A stretch of 64,000 bases of DNA from contig NZ_LR743508.1 in NCBI RefSeq assembly GCF_902712855.1, forward strand, positions 744,001-808,000, read 5' to 3'. Below are positions 60,092 through 64,000 of the stretch, in pieces (the first letter of the stretch is position 1; every line of letters begins with the position of its first letter). The notes under the pieces were generated by a model. It was not told the DNA's origin, searched no databases, and saw only the letters and a program-made list of their open reading frames with translations. The stretch is from Variovorax paradoxus (lineage in GTDB: Bacteria > Pseudomonadota > Gammaproteobacteria > Burkholderiales > Burkholderiaceae_C). A program made the translations under genes and the position numbers.

Positions 60092-61078
60092 ATGATTCGA
60101 TTCGTCCACATGAACCTGCGCCGCCTCGCGGCCCTCGCCCTGCTCCCCGCGGCGGCGCTCGGCTTCACGAGCCATGCCTCTGCGCAGGCGCGCGACTTTC
60201 CCAACCACCCGATCGAGCTGGTCGTGCCCTTCCAGCCCGGCGGTGGCACCGACGCACTCGCGCGCGCCTTCGCCGAGGCCTCGCAGAAGCACATGCCGCA
60301 GAGCGTGGTCATCGTCAACAAGCCCGGTGCCAGCGGCGCGATCGGCTGGCAGGACGTGATCAACGCCAGGCCCGACGGCTACCGCCTGGCGGTCGTCACG
60401 GTCGAGGTCACCACGCTGCCCAACATGGGCCTGGCCAAGTTCACCTACAACGACATGACGCCCATTGCGCAGCTCAACGCCGACCAGGCCGCCATCACCG
60501 TGCGCGCCGACGCGCCGTGGAACACCATCGAGGAGTTCCTGGCCGCCGCGAAGAAGGACAGCGGCAAGATCAGCGTCGGCAACGCGGGCAACGGTTCCAT
60601 CTGGCACCTGGCCGCGGCCGCGCTCGAGGACAAGACCAACGTCAAGTTCAACCACCTGCCGTTCCAGGGCGCGGGCCCCGCGGTGCTCGCGCTGCTCGGC
60701 GGCCACATCGACGCAGTGGCCGTGAGCCCCGCCGAAGTCACCACCTACGTGCAGGCCGGCAAGTTCAAGATGCTCGCGGTCATGGCCGACCAGCGCGTGA
60801 AGGGTTTCGAGAAGGTGCCCACGCTCAAGGAACGCAACATCGACCTGGTGCTGGGCACCTGGCGCGGCATTGCCGCGCCGAAGAACACGCCGCCCGAAGT
60901 GGTCGCCTACCTGAAGGACGTCAGCAGGAAGGCCGCGAACGAACCCGCGTTCCGCGCCGTGCTCGACAAGCAGAATCTCGGCTTCGCCTACGCGGACGAC
61001 GTGGCGTTCAAGGCCGTCATGGCACGCGACGCCGCCTACTTCAAGACCCTGATGGGCAAGCTCGACATCAAGAACTGA
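60092..61078 (+). CDS. Bug/TctC-type tripartite tricarboxylate-family solute-binding protein
   Basis: This 328-residue protein has a Sec signal (LRRLAALALLPAAALGFTSH, then ASAQA) and the Bug-family core (HPIELVVPFQPGGGTDALAR, NKPGASGAIGWQDVINARPD and GNGSIWHLAAAALEDKTNV). Bug proteins bind carboxylates in the periplasm. No membrane components (TctAB) are adjacent, as is usual in Burkholderiales. Confidence 0.92.
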   Translation: MIRFVHMNLRRLAALALLPAAALGFTSHASAQARDFPNHPIELVVPFQPGGGTDALARAFAEASQKHMPQSVVIVNKPGASGAIGWQDVINARPDGYRLAVVTVEVTTLPNMGLAKFTYNDMTPIAQLNADQAAITVRADAPWNTIEEFLAAAKKDSGKISVGNAGNGSIWHLAAAALEDKTNVKFNHLPFQGAGPAVLALLGGHIDAVAVSPAEVTTYVQAGKFKMLAVMADQRVKGFEKVPTLKERNIDLVLGTWRGIAAPKNTPPEVVAYLKDVSRKAANEPAFRAVLDKQNLGFAYADDVAFKAVMARDAAYFKTLMGKLDIKN

Positions 61079-61095
61079 CCACCGACACACACGAC

Positions 61096-61815
61096 ATGAC
61101 CTATCAGCCAGGACTCTTCAACGGCAAGCGCGCGCTCGTCAGCGGCGCCACGCAGGGCATCGGCGCCGTCATCGCCAACCACCTGGCCGCGCTCGGCGCG
61201 CAGGTGACGGTGCTCGGCCTCGGCGCCGGCGACGGCACGCTCGACGGCGGCATCGATGCACGGCAGGCCGACGTCACCTCGGCCCGCAGCGTCGACGACG
61301 CGCTGGCCGACATCGACCGGCTCGACATCGTCTTCAACTGCGCCGGCATCATCCAGCGCGGCGCGGAGCACGACCTCGAGGTGTTCGAGAAGGTGCTGGC
61401 CGTGAACCTCACCGGAACCATGCGCGTGTGCGGCGCCACGCGCGAGCGGCTGAAGGCCAGCAAGGGCTGCATCGTCAACACCGCGTCGATGCTGAGCTTC
61501 TTCGGCGGCGGCCTGGTGCCGGGCTATGCGGCCAGCAAGGGCGGGGTGGCGCAGCTCACCAAGTCGCTGGCCATCGCCTATTCGGCCGACGGCATCCGCG
61601 TGAACGCGGTGGCGCCTGGCTGGATCGCCACGCCGCTCACGCAGGCGCTGCAGGACGATCCGGCGCGCGCCGGCCCCATCCTGGCGCGCACGCCGATGGG
61701 CCGCTGGGGCACGCCCGACGACGTGGCGCGCGCGGCCGTGTTCCTCTGCACGCCGGCGGCATCGTTCATGACGGGCGTGATCCTGCCGGTGGACGGCGGC
61801 TACATGGTGAGCTGA
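61096..61815 (+). CDS. SDR family oxidoreductase (second)
   Basis: This 239-residue SDR has SGATQGIG near residue 16, NCAG near 82 and catalytic YAASK near 146, ending FMTGVILPVDGGYMVS. Its start lies 17 bases after the Bug gene. It belongs to the same operon-like series as the first SDR but is only distantly related. Confidence 0.9.
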   Translation: MTYQPGLFNGKRALVSGATQGIGAVIANHLAALGAQVTVLGLGAGDGTLDGGIDARQADVTSARSVDDALADIDRLDIVFNCAGIIQRGAEHDLEVFEKVLAVNLTGTMRVCGATRERLKASKGCIVNTASMLSFFGGGLVPGYAASKGGVAQLTKSLAIAYSADGIRVNAVAPGWIATPLTQALQDDPARAGPILARTPMGRWGTPDDVARAAVFLCTPAASFMTGVILPVDGGYMVS

Positions 61816-61926
61816 GGCGCGCTCGCCGGGCGCCATCCCGGCAGGGCGGAAAAAGGGCGCATGGATAATGGCCCGGCCCCTCTTCCGGGCTCCTGGCCCT
61901 CCAGCCGCAGGCTCCTCCATCGCCCT

Positions 61927-62775
61927 ATGCCCGCTCCCCGGTCTTCTTCTTCTCCCGTTCCTTCGCCCGCCGCCGCGCCCGTGCAGGCACAGGTCGCCGG
62001 CACCGCATCGTTCTCGAAGTTCATGCACGTGCTGCAGCTCGTGGCCGACGCCCAGGAGCCGGTGAACGTCGCGGCGCTGATGCGCGCCAGCGGCTACCCG
62101 CGCCCCACGGTGCACCGCATCGTGGCGGCGCTCATCGCCGAGCGGCTCCTGGTGGAGAACCAGCACAGCGCCACGCTCGCGCTCGGCCCCAGGCTCATCC
62201 AGCTCGCGAGCCGCAGCTGGGGCCGTTCCGAACTCCGCCTCGCGGCGGTGGACGAACTCAAGCGCCTGCGCGACCAGACCGGCGAGACCGTGCACCTGGC
62301 CGTGCCCAACGGCAACAACATGGTCTACATCGAGAAGCTCGAGAGCCCGAGCGCGGTGCGCATGAGTTCGCGCATCGGCACCAGCGTGTCGCTGCACGCC
62401 ACGGCAGTGGGCAAGGCCTATATGGCCGCACTCGACGACACGGCCCTGAAGGCGCTGATGAAGGGGCTGCCCATGCCGCGCTACACCGGCAACACCACGG
62501 TGGAGCCCGCCGCGCTGCGGGCGCAGATCGAGCAGACGCGGCAGCGGGGCTGGTCGGTCGACAACGAGGAGAACGAGGCGGGCATCTTCTGCTTCGGCGC
62601 CGTCATCCGCGGCGCCACCGGCGCGCCCGTGGCGGCCATCAGCGTCAGCACGCTGGTGTTCCGCCAGAAGGAGCATCCCGAGCAGGCCTATGTGGCGCCG
62701 CTGCTCGAAGCCTGCCGCGTGATCTCCGAGCGCATCGCGCAGACGCCGTCGCTGGCGGACGGCGACGCGCTCTGA
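61927..62775 (+). CDS. IclR-family transcriptional regulator
   Basis: This protein of about 282 residues (from ATG 61927; ATG 61861 is also possible) has an N-terminal IclR winged helix (SKFMHVLQLVADAQEPVNVA, then ALMRASGYPRPTVHRIVAAL) and the effector domain (GNNMVYIEKLESPSAVRMSS, TSVSLHATAVGKAYMAAL). It ends the catabolic cluster and is the likely regulator of the dioxygenase/SDR/Bug genes. Confidence 0.9.
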   Translation: MPAPRSSSSPVPSPAAAPVQAQVAGTASFSKFMHVLQLVADAQEPVNVAALMRASGYPRPTVHRIVAALIAERLLVENQHSATLALGPRLIQLASRSWGRSELRLAAVDELKRLRDQTGETVHLAVPNGNNMVYIEKLESPSAVRMSSRIGTSVSLHATAVGKAYMAALDDTALKALMKGLPMPRYTGNTTVEPAALRAQIEQTRQRGWSVDNEENEAGIFCFGAVIRGATGAPVAAISVSTLVFRQKEHPEQAYVAPLLEACRVISERIAQTPSLADGDAL

Positions 62776-62807
62776 TCCGCGGCCGCGCGCGGCCAACTTG
62801 CGCGCGT

Positions 62808-63071
62808 TCAGCCGGCGCGCGACCTGTCGCGCTGCTCGAGCACATGCTGCAGCGCGGCCTCGAGCATCGGCCAGCTGGCGAAAAAATACACGCGGTCGGT
62901 GCGGTCCCAGCGTCCGCCGAATTCCTTCAGCGTGACTGCGAACCCCGAGAGACTGCCCAGCAGCGCCGGCTTGGGAACCCCGTAGGGTTCCGTGAAATCG
63001 CCGACGTCGCAGCCGAGCCTCGCGGCCAGGGCCTGGGCCCGTTCGGTGGCGCGCGGCGAAGGGAGGAACAT
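62808..63071 (-). CDS. Hypothetical small protein
   Basis: This 87-residue protein begins MFLPSPRATERAQALAARLG and contains VTLKEFGGRWDRTDRVYFFA, a balanced soluble pattern that looks truly coded. I know no family. It is convergent with the IclR gene. Confidence 0.5.
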   Translation of the reverse strand: MFLPSPRATERAQALAARLGCDVGDFTEPYGVPKPALLGSLSGFAVTLKEFGGRWDRTDRVYFFASWPMLEAALQHVLEQRDRSRAG

Positions 63072-63415
63072 GGCGCCGATTTTCTTTGAACCGGAGATGT
63101 CATTTGACGTTGCGGCGGCCGCGCCTCATCACCCAAGGCGGCGCGTGAACGATGCGCGCTGGGCATCGGCGTGCCGTTCTCGAATGCACCGGAAAAGCAA
63201 AGGCCCGCCGGAAGGCGGGCCTGTGAACGAAAACGAAAGGTGACAGCGGTCGGCATCGAGGTTGTTCCCTGAGCGGTTTTTTTCTCCCTCCCTGCCTCTA
63301 CCTCTACCAGCGCCGAACCGCTGTCGAAAGGCAGTGTGCTCGACCCCGGTGAAGTCGCAGTGAAGTCCGTGAGGGAGTTTCGTGAAACGATACCTTGCGG
63401 CGCGCTTCGTGCCAC
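63072..63415. other. Intergenic with a terminator-like hairpin
   Basis: AGGCCCGCC-GGAA-GGCGGGCCT (63201-63222) is a strong hairpin without a long T-run. There is no gene. Confidence 0.5.
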
Positions 63416-64000
63416 TCAGTCGAACGAGGCCAGCCAGTCCCAGACCGTGCCGGGCGCCTCCACCATCACGTTGTGGCCATTCGGCCCGAGGTCGCGAGCC
63501 TCGGGGTCGAACAGGCGGGTCTGCTCGATCGTCACCATCGCATCGTGCGCGCCGCGGCCCAGGTGGACGGAACAGCGCGCCAATGTCAGCAGTTCGGCCA
63601 GCGGCGGCTTGCCGACGCCATTGGCGCGCGGGTCCATCGCAAGCTGCCAGCCATCGGTTTCGTGCGCGATGCCGCGCGCAACCGCGCAGGACGCCGCACC
63701 GGCGATGCCGGCCAGGCCCGACACCTTCAGGTAGCGGTCCCAGGCTTCTTCCTGCGTCGCGAACTTGCGGGCCGGCTGCGCGGCCAGCGAATCCATGCGG
63801 CGGACTTCGTCTTCGCTCCACGCGACCTTGATGCCGGCGCCGAAGACCCGGTGCGGCGCAACGCCGAACCAGCCGGTGGCCAGGGCCAGCGCCACCACCC
63901 CGCCTAGCGAATGCCCGAGCACCACGAGCCGGCCCGCGGGGTCGAGGTGCGGCAGCACGGCACGCGCGACGCTGGCTGCAATCTGGCCGGGCGCATAGGA
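63416..64000 (-). CDS. Alpha/beta hydrolase, partial at the window edge
   Basis: The frame is open to the last base of the window, so the N-terminus lies outside. It contains the nucleophile elbow LVVLGHSLGGVVALAL, an acid region (LGRGAHDAMVTIEQTRLFDP) and the late His in LGPNGHNVMVEAPG. It is a cytoplasmic-type serine hydrolase of unknown substrate. Confidence 0.85.
   Translation of the reverse strand, partial: SYAPGQIAASVARAVLPHLDPAGRLVVLGHSLGGVVALALATGWFGVAPHRVFGAGIKVAWSEDEVRRMDSLAAQPARKFATQEEAWDRYLKVSGLAGIAGAASCAVARGIAHETDGWQLAMDPRANGVGKPPLAELLTLARCSVHLGRGAHDAMVTIEQTRLFDPEARDLGPNGHNVMVEAPGTVWDWLASFD

Noticed and set aside
61036..62796. Minus-strand frame of 586 codons opposite the second SDR and IclR genes
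   Set aside because: It is a mirror frame of two confident plus-strand genes with His/Arg/Gly-rich translation.

Overview
The window is GC-rich DNA of betaproteobacterial type, probably Burkholderiales and perhaps Comamonadaceae or Variovorax-like. This is an inference from gene content and codon use; there is no rRNA or other marker. It reads as three blocks.

(1) Positions 1-23,450 are an accessory region rich in decayed genes. It holds a CPA1-type cation/proton antiporter, an SbmA/BacA-type ABC exporter, two small heat-shock proteins, a chromate transporter (ChrA), a response-regulator/alpha-beta-hydrolase fusion, and an ECF41-type sigma factor next to its carboxymuconolactone-decarboxylase-like partner. 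Several pseudogenes follow, then an insertion-sequence graveyard: IS21 inside a DNA-ligase remnant, an IS110/IS1111 remnant cut by an IS3-family element, and a second IS3-family remnant. A pair of divergent XRE regulators closes the block.

(2) Positions about 23,600-57,100 are a conjugative element with an R388/Trw-like (MobF, P-type T4SS) backbone. From the putative oriT near 41.0 kb rightwards lie a TrwA-like accessory protein, the TrwB coupling protein, the TrwC relaxase-helicase, a BetR-type regulator on the opposite strand, and a complete virB1-virB11 set with an Eex-like lipoprotein between virB5 and virB6. Left of oriT lie a divergent StbABC-like operon, a ParB remnant, HipA/HipB-like, two DUF2958 genes, an ArdC-like antirestriction protein, two RadC copies (one broken), a ParD-like antitoxin with a truncated nucleotidyltransferase-like gene, a Phd-type antitoxin with a zeta-like toxin, a secreted prephenate-dehydratase-like protein and a DUF932 protein. 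Seven copies of a hairpin-rich leader of about 165 bp (five of type A, two of type B) lie in this left part, six of them directly in front of genes that read towards oriT. If the predicted nic is right, these genes enter the recipient first and the transferred strand is their template. That is the layout expected for a leading region driven by repeated single-stranded-DNA promoters, and it is the main finding. No integrase or replication initiator is visible, so ICE versus plasmid cannot be decided here.

(3) Positions about 57,500-64,000 look chromosomal. They hold an SGNH/GDSL lipoprotein, then a catabolic operon-like series (2,4'-dihydroxyacetophenone-dioxygenase-like cupin, SDR, Bug/TctC solute-binding protein, second SDR, IclR regulator), a small unknown gene, and an alpha/beta hydrolase that runs off the right edge.
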